Notes: generated from the sequence alone by a model not told the origin. A DNA stretch of 64,000 nucleotides from UBA4615 sp964399635 (GCA_964399635.1 CAYNRU010000029.1:1-64000); one strand, 5' to 3'; positions 43,346 to 52,577 are shown, counted from the stretch's first letter. Translations and numbers: made by a program.

Positions 43346-44248
43346 ATGAATAGTCTGCGGTTCGGAGCAATCGGCTTCACGGTCCTTGCTGCCCTGTCCT
43401 TCGCGCCAGGGGGAGCTTGGGCGTCGGTCCTGACCCCAGGGACGACAGCTGTGACTCCGATGAACCTCGGCACGCCGACTGTGATGGTCACCGGCCCCAC
43501 GGTGTCGACACAGACGACCACGACGAGCCGCAACACCCAGTCCAACACGGTCAGCATGCCCTCGTCCGAGGTGGTCCTCGAACCTACCGAAACGACCGCC
43601 GGGCTGCGCTATCTCTACTCGACACCGGTCACAACCACCACCTGGCTCGAGGACAGCGCGCTGGTCGACTTGCTGGAGGTCCGTGTCGCGTCGATCGGAA
43701 CGAACACCGCCGGCGGCAAGTACGTCTCGATCCTCGGCAGCGTGACTTCGGGGGTCGCGCTGGACCTGACCTTCTCGATGCAGGCTGCGGGCACGTTTGT
43801 CCCGAACAGCACGCCGTTCGGTCCGACGACGCCGGCCCTCGCGTCGTTCTACTTCGGCGCGGACGCTCTCTCCGTGGACCCGGTGCCCGGATTGACGGTC
43901 AACACCAACCTGACGAATCTGACCTACAACTCGAACACGTACTCCTCGACCTTCGGAACCACCACATTCTCGATGCTTCCCGGCGCTGCGCAACCGTTTG
44001 CCGCCTACGTCTTCGCCGGTTCCGACGTCACCATAGGAACGTTCGATCTGTTCGGCACTACAACGGCCTACGGATTCATGACGATTTCGCAAGAGGCAAT
44101 ACTGGTCGGCGCCCGAACCCTGATCGGCGCCGAGATGATCGCGCCGATTCCTGAAGCCGAGCCCGCCGTCATTCTGGCGGCCGGTCTGGGAGTCGTCGCC
44201 GCGCTCGTGCGTCGCCGGCGCCGCGCCGGCGTTGTCCAGTCCACCTGA
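43346..44248 (+). CDS. PEP-CTERM sorting-domain protein 1
   Basis: A 300-aa exported protein: signal peptide to about residue 27 (LAALSFAPGGAWA), then a threonine/serine-rich beta-type body with poly-Thr stretches (VSTQTTTTSRNTQSN). The C-terminal PEP-CTERM tripartite signal is PIPEAEPAVILAAGLGVVAA then an RRRRR cluster. Such proteins are cut and anchored or released by an exosortase (EpsH/XrtA type), usually in exopolysaccharide-producing bacteria. No exosortase is in the window. The second PEP-CTERM gene begins 12 nt later. Confidence 0.85.
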   Translation: MNSLRFGAIGFTVLAALSFAPGGAWASVLTPGTTAVTPMNLGTPTVMVTGPTVSTQTTTTSRNTQSNTVSMPSSEVVLEPTETTAGLRYLYSTPVTTTTWLEDSALVDLLEVRVASIGTNTAGGKYVSILGSVTSGVALDLTFSMQAAGTFVPNSTPFGPTTPALASFYFGADALSVDPVPGLTVNTNLTNLTYNSNTYSSTFGTTTFSMLPGAAQPFAAYVFAGSDVTIGTFDLFGTTTAYGFMTISQEAILVGARTLIGAEMIAPIPEAEPAVILAAGLGVVAALVRRRRRAGVVQST

Positions 44249-44260
44249 TAGAGCGGCATC

Positions 44261-44899
44261 ATGTTCCTGAACCCTGCACTGCTTTCCTTTGTGGTCGCTG
44301 GCCTGCTGCCACTGGGCGCCGGCGCGGCCACGCTGGTATCGGCGACTTTCGTCGATGGCATCCAGACCGCCGACATCACCGATACGTCGATCTCCGGCCT
44401 GATCCGGCTCGACCTCGACTACCGGTACGACAACGACAACGAGATCACGCTGCGCTTCCGTATCGACGCCGCCGAGGCCGCAGCAGGCTCGATCTCGTTC
44501 AATGCCATCCTGCGCAACCACAATTCGTTCGACTTCTGGGAAGCAGCGGTCTGGCAAGCCGCCGGCTCTCCGGTCACCATCGGCGACCCTGCAGGCAGTG
44601 TCTCGGGTGGCTCCGCACCGGTGGTCTTCGCCTACCACGGGCCGAGTGGCTCCGGAGGCTATTTCGATCCCGATCACTCGGCGAACGGCTCCTTCGGCGA
44701 GCCAGCCATCGCCTACCTTGGAAACCCGCTCACGCAGGCTGGACGTACCGACTTCTCGCTGATGCTCAACGGTCTGACCGCGAACAGCGAATTCGACATC
44801 GTCGTCGCGATCCCCGAACCGGGGGAATACATGTTCCTGCTGGCCGGTCTGGGAGCAGCGCTCGCACGCGTGCGGAGTCGGGCGACCGCAAGTCGCTGA
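44261..44899 (+). CDS. PEP-CTERM sorting-domain protein 2
   Basis: A 212-aa exported protein with a signal peptide (LLSFVVAGLLPLGAGAA), an acidic, glycine- and aspartate-rich beta body (about 25-180), and a C-terminal VAIPEPGEYMFLLAGLGAAL followed by a basic tail, the canonical PEP-CTERM signal. It is translationally close to the first PEP-CTERM gene, so both probably reach the surface by the same exosortase. The bodies of the two proteins are not obviously related. Confidence 0.88.
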   Translation: MFLNPALLSFVVAGLLPLGAGAATLVSATFVDGIQTADITDTSISGLIRLDLDYRYDNDNEITLRFRIDAAEAAAGSISFNAILRNHNSFDFWEAAVWQAAGSPVTIGDPAGSVSGGSAPVVFAYHGPSGSGGYFDPDHSANGSFGEPAIAYLGNPLTQAGRTDFSLMLNGLTANSEFDIVVAIPEPGEYMFLLAGLGAALARVRSRATASR

Positions 44900-44959
44900 T
44901 CCTGCGAGCGGAGGTCCGCAGCGACTCAGCAGACGGGGCCCGGTACCCTCGACATTCCC

Positions 44960-45077
44960 GCAAAGCCAGTCTGCGGTGCATCTGGCCTGCGGCCTGCGCG
45001 TCCATGTCGAAGGCCGCCTGCCAGTCGGGGTTGCTCACGAACAGCGCCACCCCCAGGTGGCGCGCTCGCGCTCGATC
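44960..45077 (-). pseudogene. Remnant of an MBL-fold metallo-hydrolase
   Basis: The minus strand reads HLGVALFVSNPDWQAAFDMD then AQAAGQMHRRLA. This is characteristic of the C-terminal part of metallo-beta-lactamase-fold hydrolases, after the last metal histidines. The upstream catalytic HxHxDH part is absent and the following PFP-type end is lost. It is a short fragment in a 600-bp decayed stretch. Confidence 0.5.
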
Positions 45078-45102
45078 AGTGCGGAATTAGAAGAACAGTC
45101 GT

Positions 45103-45465
45103 TTGTTCACAGGGTGGTCCCGGCCATTGCCGCGGCGCCGGCTGGAGGCGGCATGCGAGGCCCACCTCGCGGCCCTGCTCGACGACAGCGCCTACGCCAA
45201 GGTGGTGACCAGCGTCGATCCGCGGAGCGTCCCCGAACTGACCCACATTCTGATCGCCCAGCGTGACGCCTACGAGAGGATGTTCGCAGGCTTCATCGAC
45301 GCCCTGCCCTTGCCGCCCCGCACGCAGCGCGCCGCGCTGCGGCTGATGCTGTTGGGCGCGCTGAATTGGGCGCCGACCTGGTACCAGCCCGACGGGGGTC
45401 AGTCACCGCGCAGCCTGGCGCGCGTCTTCGTGCGGCTGCTCAAGGCCCCGCTGGCGCCGGGTTGA
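45103..45465 (+). pseudogene. TetR-family regulator lacking its DNA-binding domain
   Basis: From TTG 45103 about 120 residues read RLEAACEAHLAALLDDSAYA, DAYERMFAGFIDALPLPPRT and LMLLGALNWAPTWYQPDGGQ. This is the C-terminal ligand-binding/dimerisation part of a TetR regulator (TetR_C_33/KstR2-like). The N-terminal helix-turn-helix is missing; the upstream bases instead hold an MBL-hydrolase fragment on the other strand. The stop at 45463-45465 is normal. Probably a truncated pseudogene of the former regulator of the thiolase/P450 locus. Confidence 0.65.
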
Positions 45466-45506
45466 ACCCTGGGCCGCCGTTATTCGTCGATCGCGCCGCT
45501 GCAGGC

Positions 45507-46712
45507 TCAGCGCAGGAGGTTCTCGATCAGCGTGGCCATGCCCATGCCCGAGCCCAGGCACATGCTGATCACCGCATAGCGCCCACCGGTGTCGGCCAGA
45601 TGGTGCATGGCGGTGATGGTCATGCGGATGCCGGTGGCACCCGGCGGGTGGCCGATGCTGATGCCGCCGCCGTACAGGTTGGCGCGCGCGCGCGGTATAC
45701 CCAGCTGCGCCTCGGCGTGCAGGTTCACGACGGCGAAGGCTTCGTTGATTTCCCAGTAGTCGATGTCGGCCACGCCCAGGCCGGTGCGCTCGAGCAGCCT
45801 GGCGATCGCCGGCACCGGACCGGCGCCCATGATCTCCGGTGCAACGCCCACGACGGCCCAATCCACCAGCCGCGCCTCGGCACGCAGGCCGGCGCGGGCC
45901 GCTGCCTCGGCACCGGCCACGACCAGGGCCGCGGCGCCGTCGGTCACGCCGCTGGAGTTGCCGGCCGTCACCTGGCCTTTGCCGTCCTTGCGAAAGGCGG
46001 GCTTCAGGCTGGCGAGCTTCTCGCCCGTGATCGCGGGCCGCGGGAACTCGTCCTGCGCGAATGAGCGCAGGCCGCGCTTGCCGTCGGGCACCTCGATGGG
46101 CGCGATCTGCCGTGCCAGGAAGCCCGAGGCCATGCCCGCGCCGGCACGTGCCTGGCTCATCAGCGCCCACTCGTCCATCGCCTCGCGGGTGTAGCCGAAG
46201 CGCGCCGTCAGGTTCTCGGCGGTGTCGCCCATCAGCTCCTTCGTGAAGGGGCAGCGATAGATGTAGTCGAGCCCGTCGACGAACTCGAACGGCCCTCGCT
46301 GCGCGCCCCAGCGCACCTGGTGCGCCAGGTAGGGCACGCGCGAGTAGTTCTCGCCGCCCGCCGCCACCGCGATCGCGCTGTGACCCGAGTGGATCTGCTG
46401 AGCCGCGCTGACGATGGCCTGTGAGCCGGTGCCGCAGGCGCGCACGACGCCGAGCGCCGCGCTGTCCTCCGGCAGCCCGGCCGACAGCGCGATCTTGCGG
46501 CTGACGAAGAGGCCGTCGTGGTCGACCGGCGCCGTGTTGCCGAACACCAGGTGGTCCACCTGCCGGGCATCGAGCCCCGCGCGCGCAAGGCTTGCCTGCA
46601 CCACGTGCACGCCCAGCGTGGACAGCGGCACGTCGCGCAGGCTCTTGCCGAAGTCGCCGAATGGCGTGCGCGCACCGGCGCACAGGATGGTGTCGGGAAG
46701 GCGCATGGGCAT
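45507..46712 (-). CDS. Thiolase (acetyl-CoA acetyltransferase family)
   Basis: A 401-aa condensing enzyme/thiolase. Acyl-enzyme Cys93 is in VVRACGTGSQAIV, the NEAF loop is in INEAFAVVNLHAEAQLG, the His of GGGISIGHPPGATGIR is present, and the second catalytic Cys is in ISMCLGSGMG. All four landmarks are intact, so it is probably active in beta-oxidation-type thiolysis or in acetoacetyl-CoA formation. It is divergent from a second thiolase-like gene across an operator-like palindrome at 46773-46795. Confidence 0.93.
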   Translation of the reverse strand: MPMRLPDTILCAGARTPFGDFGKSLRDVPLSTLGVHVVQASLARAGLDARQVDHLVFGNTAPVDHDGLFVSRKIALSAGLPEDSAALGVVRACGTGSQAIVSAAQQIHSGHSAIAVAAGGENYSRVPYLAHQVRWGAQRGPFEFVDGLDYIYRCPFTKELMGDTAENLTARFGYTREAMDEWALMSQARAGAGMASGFLARQIAPIEVPDGKRGLRSFAQDEFPRPAITGEKLASLKPAFRKDGKGQVTAGNSSGVTDGAAALVVAGAEAAARAGLRAEARLVDWAVVGVAPEIMGAGPVPAIARLLERTGLGVADIDYWEINEAFAVVNLHAEAQLGIPRARANLYGGGISIGHPPGATGIRMTITAMHHLADTGGRYAVISMCLGSGMGMATLIENLLR

Positions 46713-46772
46713 GGCTCCAAGGCAACGGCAGGGGCGGGGCGCGGGGATCGACCGTGGAGACTATAGCCAACT

Positions 46773-46795
46773 TCACTTGTTGACCAAACGGGTGA
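46773..46795. promoter_or_regulatory. Operator-like palindrome TCACTTGTT-N5-AACGGGTGA
   Basis: Nine-bp arms with two mismatched positions (TCACnnGTT / AACnnGTGA) around a 5-bp spacer, in the divergent promoter between the two thiolase genes. The size fits a TetR-type dimer site, and a truncated TetR gene lies at 45103-45465. Confidence 0.45.
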
Positions 46796-46914
46796 TTGCT
46801 AGAGTGACCGTGTCTGTCGATTCTTCGCTGCCCTGCGTCGCCGTTGCGGCCGTGCCGATCGCGTTGGGCCCCCGCGCATGCCGGTGCGCAGGTCAACCGT
46901 ACTGCTCTAAACCC

Positions 46915-48174
46915 ATGAATGACGTCTACATCGTTGGCACCGCCTGTACCGCCTTCGGCAAGCATGCCGACAGGACCTTCCACGACCTGGTGCGAGAGGC
47001 CTATGCCGACGTCCTGGCCGATGCCGGCCTGGGGCCCGACCAGGCGGCGCTGATCGAGCAGGCCTGGTTCGGCAACTGCGGCATGGGCGCCTGGGGGCAG
47101 GGCGGCATTCGCGGGCAGGTGTGCTTCACGCCCCTGGTCGAAGCGGGCCTGTTCCCCGAGCGGGTGCCGATGATCAACGTGGAGGGCGGTTGCGCCACCG
47201 CATCGTTCGCGTTCCATGGCGCCTGGAAGGACGTGCTGTCGGGCCAGGCGCAGATGAGCCTGGCCATCGGCGTCGAGAAGCTCGTCAGCCCCGATCAGCC
47301 CGGGCGCGTGGCGGCCATCTTCGATACCGGCATCGACCAGCTCGAACCACAGCGCTGGCACGACTACTACGCCCGGGCCGGCGCGGCGGCCGGCAAGCCT
47401 TTCGAGACGGGGCCAGGCCGCACGCTCTTCATGGACACCTACGCCATGCAGGCCGCCTGGCACATGAAGACGCATGGCACCACGCAGCGGCAGATCGCGA
47501 TCGCCGCGGCCAAGAACCACCACCACGGCAGCCTGAACCCGAAGGCCCAGTACCGCTTTCAGCTCAGCGTCGACGAGGTGCTGGCCGACCGCGAGATCAG
47601 CTGGCCGCTGACGCGCGCCATGTGCTCGCCGCTGGGTGATGGCGCGGCGGCGGCCTTGCTCTGCTCAGAGGCGGGCCTGGCCAACCTGTCGCCCGCAGCG
47701 CGTGCCCGGGCGGTGAAGGTGCGCACCTCGCAGCTCTCGGGCGGCAAGTACCGCAGGCTCGACGAGCCGGGCCTGTCGCGCGTGGCGGCCGACAAGGCCT
47801 ATGCCGCCACCGGCCTGAAGCCGGCCGACATCGACGTGGTCGAGCTGCACGACGCCACCTCGTTCTGCGAGGTCTTCCAGCTCGAGATGCTGCGCCTGTG
47901 CCCGGACGGCCAGGGCGGCCGCTTCATTGAATCGGGCGCCACCGCGTTGAGCGGGCATCTTCCGGTCAACCTGTCGGGCGGCCTGGTCAGCAAGGGCCAC
48001 CCGGTGGGTGCCACCGGCCTGTCGATGGTGCATGAAACCTGCCTGCAATTGCGCGGCGAGGCCGGTGAGCGGCAGGTCAGAGGGGCTTCCATCGGCCTCA
48101 TCGAGAACGGCGGGGGCGTGATGGGTTTCGACGAGGCCGCCTGCGCCGTACACCTGCTGGAGAAATGCCGATGA
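46915..48174 (+). CDS. SCP-x/lipid-transfer-type thiolase-like protein
   Basis: A 419-aa thiolase-superfamily protein of the nonspecific lipid-transfer (SCP-x) branch. Cys93 is in NVEGGCATASFAFHGA, the distinctive HDATSFCEVFQLEML replaces the NEAF loop, and GHPVGATGLSMVHETCLQL is conserved. The C-terminal second catalytic Cys position reads LIENGGGVMG, without Cys, as in this subfamily. These enzymes act in side-chain degradation of sterols and similar branched acyl-CoAs. The stop overlaps the P450 start. Confidence 0.88.
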   Translation: MNDVYIVGTACTAFGKHADRTFHDLVREAYADVLADAGLGPDQAALIEQAWFGNCGMGAWGQGGIRGQVCFTPLVEAGLFPERVPMINVEGGCATASFAFHGAWKDVLSGQAQMSLAIGVEKLVSPDQPGRVAAIFDTGIDQLEPQRWHDYYARAGAAAGKPFETGPGRTLFMDTYAMQAAWHMKTHGTTQRQIAIAAAKNHHHGSLNPKAQYRFQLSVDEVLADREISWPLTRAMCSPLGDGAAAALLCSEAGLANLSPAARARAVKVRTSQLSGGKYRRLDEPGLSRVAADKAYAATGLKPADIDVVELHDATSFCEVFQLEMLRLCPDGQGGRFIESGATALSGHLPVNLSGGLVSKGHPVGATGLSMVHETCLQLRGEAGERQVRGASIGLIENGGGVMGFDEAACAVHLLEKCR

Positions 48175-49400
48175 GCAGCTCCGCGCCAGCCCTCGACTGG
48201 CACCCCGAAGCCCCGGCCACCCTGGCCGACCCGTACCCCGTACTCTCGCGCATGCGCGAGGAAGACCCCTGCCACTGGAGCCCGCGCCTGCGCAGCTGGG
48301 TGCTGACCCGCTACGGCGACATCAAGGCGATGTGCCTGGACAGGGACGGCGTGTCGTCCGATCGGCTGCGGCCATTCTTCGCCTCGCTGCCGGGCAGCGA
48401 AGCATCACGCATCGCCCACATCACACGGTTCCTGTCGCTGTGGATGGTCTTCAAGGATCCGCCCGAGCACACCCGGCTGCGCCGTCTCGCCGGCAAGGTG
48501 TTCAGCCCCCGCGCGATGCAGGCGATGCGGCCCCAGGTGGAGCAGATCGCAGCGCGCCTGCTCGACGACATCGGCGATCGCGATCGGTTCGACCTGGTGG
48601 CCGACTATGCCGGCCCCTTGCCGTGCCTGGTGATCATGGCGATGCTGGGCGTGCCGGTCGAGGAGATGGCCAGGGTGAAGCGCCTGTCGGACGAGATCGC
48701 GCTGTTCATCGGAAGCTCGCGGACCAGCGCCGAGAAGTACGACACCGCCGAGGCGGCCACGTGCGAGATGGCGGCCTTCTTCCAGGGCCTCGTCGCCGAT
48801 CGGCGTCGCGCACCGCGCGACGATGCGGTGAGCGAACTGGTTCACCTGCGCGATGGCGACGATGCCTTCACCGAAGACGAGCTGGTGGCCACCTGCATCC
48901 TGATGCTGTTTGCCGGCCATGAGACCACCACCAACCACATCGCCAACGGCATGCTGGCGCTGATGCGCTTTCCCGATCAGATGCAGCGCCTGCGCGCCGA
49001 CCCCGGCATGGCCGCTGCGGCGGTGGAGGAGCTGTTGCGCTACGACGGACCGTCGGGCGCGCAGGTGCGCATCGTCTCGCGGCCACTGCAGCTGCACGGC
49101 AAGACGCTCGAACCCGGCCAGCGCGTGTTCATGATGCTCAATGCCGCCAACCGCGACCCGCAGGCCTATCCCGATCCCGATCGACTCGACCTCGGCCGCG
49201 ATGGCCTGCCGCACCTGGCCTTCGGTTTCGGCGGGCACATCTGCCTGGGCTTTCCGCTGGCGCGCACCGAGGGCGCCGTGGCCATCCCGGCGCTGCTGCA
49301 GCGCTATGCCCGGCTCGAACCCACGGTCGAGCCGGAGTGGATCAACTCGCTGGTGTTTCGCGGCATGAAGGCCTTGCCTGTAGCCGTGAAGCGCGCCTGA
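48171..49400 (+). CDS. Cytochrome P450
   Basis: A 409-aa soluble bacterial P450. I-helix oxygen-activation motif LFAGHETTTNHIANG, K-helix EELLR (ExxR), and haem loop FGFGGHICLGFPLAR with ligand Cys358. ATG 48171 overlaps the thiolase-like stop (ATGA) with GGAG 8 nt upstream; ATG 48165 is an alternative. No ferredoxin or reductase gene is adjacent, so electron partners come from elsewhere. Neighbouring thiolases suggest hydroxylation of a lipid, terpenoid or steroid-like substrate. Confidence 0.94.
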   Translation: MSSSAPALDWHPEAPATLADPYPVLSRMREEDPCHWSPRLRSWVLTRYGDIKAMCLDRDGVSSDRLRPFFASLPGSEASRIAHITRFLSLWMVFKDPPEHTRLRRLAGKVFSPRAMQAMRPQVEQIAARLLDDIGDRDRFDLVADYAGPLPCLVIMAMLGVPVEEMARVKRLSDEIALFIGSSRTSAEKYDTAEAATCEMAAFFQGLVADRRRAPRDDAVSELVHLRDGDDAFTEDELVATCILMLFAGHETTTNHIANGMLALMRFPDQMQRLRADPGMAAAAVEELLRYDGPSGAQVRIVSRPLQLHGKTLEPGQRVFMMLNAANRDPQAYPDPDRLDLGRDGLPHLAFGFGGHICLGFPLARTEGAVAIPALLQRYARLEPTVEPEWINSLVFRGMKALPVAVKRA

Positions 49401-49629
49401 TCTGCGGGCGCGGAAACGTCCTGCGCCGAAGGCCTGACCTGGGCGACTGGTGACCTTCCGCGGCACCGTGTGCCGCTTCGTGTAGGACGAGCTGCTGCTG
49501 CAGCATGCGCGATGGGGGCCGGCAAGGCCGTGTCATGGGCCGGACGCCGAACGCGTCTATTCTGGAGTTGCGGGCGCGCGGTGCCTGCGGCCTGCGCAGG
49601 CGGGTCCCTTCCCGGATGGAGCTAGCGAA

Positions 49630-49968
49630 GTGAGCCACCTGAACAAGCGAGACCGCATGCGGATCCTCGAGCTGTCGGCAGCGATCGCGGCCGAGGCGTC
49701 GTGCAACCCGAACGTCGTATTCATGATCGAGTTCCAGGAGATGCTGATCGAGGCGACGTATCGAAAGATGGTTGCGCTGCTCGAGGCCGACCTGAACGAG
49801 CGCGACAACGACCAGCCGGACGGTGCGCGCGACGCCGACGATTCGGAGGCAGCCGCAGGCAAGACCCCGGGCCCGATCAGCGTGTGGCGCCAGGAGGCGA
49901 TCGAGCAGGCCGCCGCCACCGCGCCGACCGCCAAGCGCTCGAGGGCGCGCAAACCGGTAAGCGGTTGA
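49630..49968 (+). CDS. 112-aa hypothetical helical protein
   Basis: GTG 49630, with GGAG about 9 nt upstream, opens MSHLNKRDRMRILELSAAIA and a helical region with VVFMIEFQEMLIEATYRKMV. An acidic low-complexity middle (NERDNDQPDGARDADDSE) and a basic tail (AKRSRARKPVSG) follow. It has no membrane segment or signal peptide. The 229 bp between the P450 gene and this start shows no gene. I do not recognise the family; codon bias supports it. Confidence 0.55.
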   Translation: MSHLNKRDRMRILELSAAIAAEASCNPNVVFMIEFQEMLIEATYRKMVALLEADLNERDNDQPDGARDADDSEAAAGKTPGPISVWRQEAIEQAAATAPTAKRSRARKPVSG

Positions 49969-50004
49969 CGCGTCCAGGCGCCCCGCAGACCCTGCCGTCG
50001 GCGT

Positions 50005-50871
50005 TCAGGGCGGCAGCCTGAGCAGGGGTTCGCCGGCGCGCAGCTGTGCGCCGGTGCACAGACCCTCGGCGAGTTGAAAGCCGCTGGGCGCAAAGACGAC
50101 GATGGTGGAGCCGTGCTCGAACCAGCCCAGCTCGTCGCCCTTGCCGTGGACCAGGCGGCACGGGAACTCGGTGGGACCGCGACGCCCCGCGCGCAGCACG
50201 AGGTCGAGCCCATGCAGCCTGATTCCGGCCACCAGGATCGCGGCGACCGGCACCAGCGCGAACGAATGCCCGCCCGCGCCGAGGCGAGCGCGCACCACCG
50301 CACGCTCGTTACGGCAGAACAGCCGCTCGACCCGCGCGAGCGCGATCGGATTGACGTTCCAGGTGTCGCCGTCGATGTGGGTGACATGCTCGATTGTGCA
50401 GTCGTGCGGCGCGTGAAAGCGGTGGTACATCGCCGAGGTGAGCCGAAGCGTCACGTAGTACCCGCCTTCGAAGACGCCAGGGTCCTGCGTCGGGCCGAAC
50501 AGGTCGGACATCCGGTACGGCATGCCCTTGGCCTGTAGCACCGTGTCGGCCCGGACCCGCCCGCAGGCGCCGACGATCCCGTCGCAAGGGCTCGCGAACA
50601 CCCGTGGATCCGGGTCGAACGGTCGCGCGCCGGGCCGCAACTCGCGGGTGAAGCACTCGCGCAGGCTGGCATAGCGCCGCGGCATCGCGTCCGACAGGTC
50701 CAGGTCGGTGAAGAGCCGCCACACTGCGATCGACAGCCGCGTCAGCAGCGGACTGCGGACACGGCTGAGCGCGCCCACCGCGCGCGTCAGCGCGATCCTC
50801 GGCACGCGGTTGGTCAGCAGGAAATTGAGGTCCTCCTGCATCAGGATGCGACGCAGCCTCCGGGCATTCAT
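50005..50871 (-). CDS. psd: Phosphatidylserine decarboxylase (proenzyme)
   Basis: Converts phosphatidylserine to phosphatidylethanolamine at the inner membrane; self-cleaves to a pyruvoyl enzyme. Landmarks: FTRELRPGARPF, ASPCDGIVGACG, YHRFHAPHDCTIEHVTHIDG, and the cleavage region GWFEHGSTIVVF with HGST instead of the usual LGST, Ser being the pyruvoyl precursor. Length is 288 aa from ATG 50871. No strong ribosome site is seen there; ATG 50841 is a shorter alternative. It is divergent from a membrane-anchored aminotransferase gene by 53 bp. Confidence 0.92.
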   Translation of the reverse strand: MNARRLRRILMQEDLNFLLTNRVPRIALTRAVGALSRVRSPLLTRLSIAVWRLFTDLDLSDAMPRRYASLRECFTRELRPGARPFDPDPRVFASPCDGIVGACGRVRADTVLQAKGMPYRMSDLFGPTQDPGVFEGGYYVTLRLTSAMYHRFHAPHDCTIEHVTHIDGDTWNVNPIALARVERLFCRNERAVVRARLGAGGHSFALVPVAAILVAGIRLHGLDLVLRAGRRGPTEFPCRLVHGKGDELGWFEHGSTIVVFAPSGFQLAEGLCTGAQLRAGEPLLRLPP

Positions 50872-50924
50872 GAGGCTGTCAACCGGGCCGGGTAAACGAT
50901 GACTTTCCCGATGACGGCTCGCAC

Positions 50925-52571
50925 ATGGACTATCCCCTCGCTCTGACCGCGCTCGCCCTGGGTGCAGGGTTGTTGTCGCTGCCCCGCGCCCGGCGCAGGC
51001 TCGAACTGTCCCGCGCCAAGCACCGTTCTCTGGCCGGCCATGCACGGATCGCCCGCATGGTCACCGCGCGCATCCCGGGCTACGCGTACGACCGCGACCG
51101 GTTCTTCGATGTCGACGGCGCGACCGCGGATGTGAGCAAGCGGCGGCGCCGCGGGTTCGGGCGCTTGTGCGACGAGTTCGCCGAGCGGTTCCCGCGGAGC
51201 ATCGCGATGACCGACCGGGCCGCCGAGTCGCTGTCCGACCTGCAGTTCACCTCGCGCTATCGCGTGCCCTTCCCGTTCGCGCCGTACCTGCGTGCCCATC
51301 TGAAGTCCGGAAACGTCATGCTCGCGTCGCACGGATCGATGCTCGAGGACCTCGACGGCAACCGATTCCACGACCTGAGCGGCTCGTACGGCGTGAACCT
51401 GCTCGGCAACGACTTCTACAAGGAGTGCATCGACCAGGGCGCCGCGCGCGTGCGCGAACTCGGGCCGATGCTGGGCGCGCTGCACCCGTGCGTCATCGGC
51501 AACGCCGAGCGAATCCGCGAGCTCGCCGGCCTGGATGAAGTGTCCTTCCACATGTCCGGCACCGAGGCGGTGATGCAGGCGGTGAGGCTGGCCCGCTACC
51601 ACACGCGGCGCTCGCATGTGGTTCGCTTCACCGGCTCGTACCACGGTTGGTGGGAGGACGTCCAGCCGGGGCCGGGCAATCCGTCGCCGGTGCGCGAGAC
51701 CTACACGCTGCGCGATTGCGACGACCGCACGCTGCGGGTGTTGCGTACTCGAAAGGACATCGCCTGCGTGCTGGTGAATCCGCTGCAGGCGCTGCATCCG
51801 AATGCGGTGGCGCCGGGCGACGGGTCGCTGGTCGACAGTTCGCGACATGCCGGCGTGGATCGCGCCGCTTACGCCGCCTGGCTGCAACGCCTGCGCGAGG
51901 TCTGCACCGAGCGCGGCATCGTGCTGATCTTCGACGAGGTGTTCACCGGATTCCGACTGGCGATGCGCGGCGCACAGGAGTACTTCGGCGTGCAGGCCGA
52001 CATGGTCACCTACGGCAAGACGCTGGGCGGCGGACTGCCGGTGGGCGTGGTGTGCGGGCGTTCGGCGCTGATGCGACGGTTCCGCGAGGACCGGCCGGCC
52101 GATATCTGCTTTGCGCGCGGCACGTTCAACGCCCATCCCTATGTGATGGGCGCGATGTCGGTCTTCCTCGACCGAATCGCGCAACCGGATGTGCATGCGC
52201 TCTACGACGGACTCGACGCCCGCTGGAATGCCCGCGCGGCCACCTTGAACGCGCGCCTGGAGGCGGCCGGCCTGCCGGTGAGGGTGGCCGCGCTGACCAC
52301 GATCTGGACAGTGCTCTACACGCAGCCGTCGCGTTACAACTGGATGCTGCAGTTCTACCTCCGTGCACACGGGCTGTGGCTGAGCTGGGTGGGCACAGGG
52401 CGGCTGATCTTCGGCATCGGACTGGACGACGCCCGGTTCGAGGAGATCTCGGCCCGGTTCGTCGCCGCCTGCGAAACGATGCGCGCCGACGGCTGGTGGG
52501 ACGGGCCGTCGACGCAGAACCGGGCGATCCGCCGGTCGCTGCTGCGCGAAATGCTGAGAACGCCGCGCTGA
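50925..52571 (+). CDS. Membrane-anchored class III aminotransferase (glutamate-1-semialdehyde aminomutase-like)
   Basis: A 548-aa PLP enzyme. Residues 1-20 (YPLALTALALGAGLLSL) form a hydrophobic anchor, and a basic region of about 100 residues precedes the catalytic domain. Cofactor contacts: SFHMSGTEAVMQAVRLARYH, FTGSYHGWWEDVQPG, LIFDEVFTGFRLAMRGAQEY and PLP Lys365 in VTYGKTLGGGLPVGVV. HemL itself is about 430 aa and soluble, so this is a specialised relative. Neighbours (PSD, glycosyltransferases) point to lipid head-group or envelope chemistry, not tetrapyrroles. Confidence 0.85.
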   Translation: MDYPLALTALALGAGLLSLPRARRRLELSRAKHRSLAGHARIARMVTARIPGYAYDRDRFFDVDGATADVSKRRRRGFGRLCDEFAERFPRSIAMTDRAAESLSDLQFTSRYRVPFPFAPYLRAHLKSGNVMLASHGSMLEDLDGNRFHDLSGSYGVNLLGNDFYKECIDQGAARVRELGPMLGALHPCVIGNAERIRELAGLDEVSFHMSGTEAVMQAVRLARYHTRRSHVVRFTGSYHGWWEDVQPGPGNPSPVRETYTLRDCDDRTLRVLRTRKDIACVLVNPLQALHPNAVAPGDGSLVDSSRHAGVDRAAYAAWLQRLREVCTERGIVLIFDEVFTGFRLAMRGAQEYFGVQADMVTYGKTLGGGLPVGVVCGRSALMRRFREDRPADICFARGTFNAHPYVMGAMSVFLDRIAQPDVHALYDGLDARWNARAATLNARLEAAGLPVRVAALTTIWTVLYTQPSRYNWMLQFYLRAHGLWLSWVGTGRLIFGIGLDDARFEEISARFVAACETMRADGWWDGPSTQNRAIRRSLLREMLRTPR

Positions 52572-52577
52572 TCCGCC

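Noticed and set aside
44766..45050. Minus-strand 94-codon frame starting inside the MBL-like remnant
   Set aside because: Only the first third resembles a protein family; the remainder is antisense to the PEP-CTERM gene, so it was treated as a remnant, not a gene.
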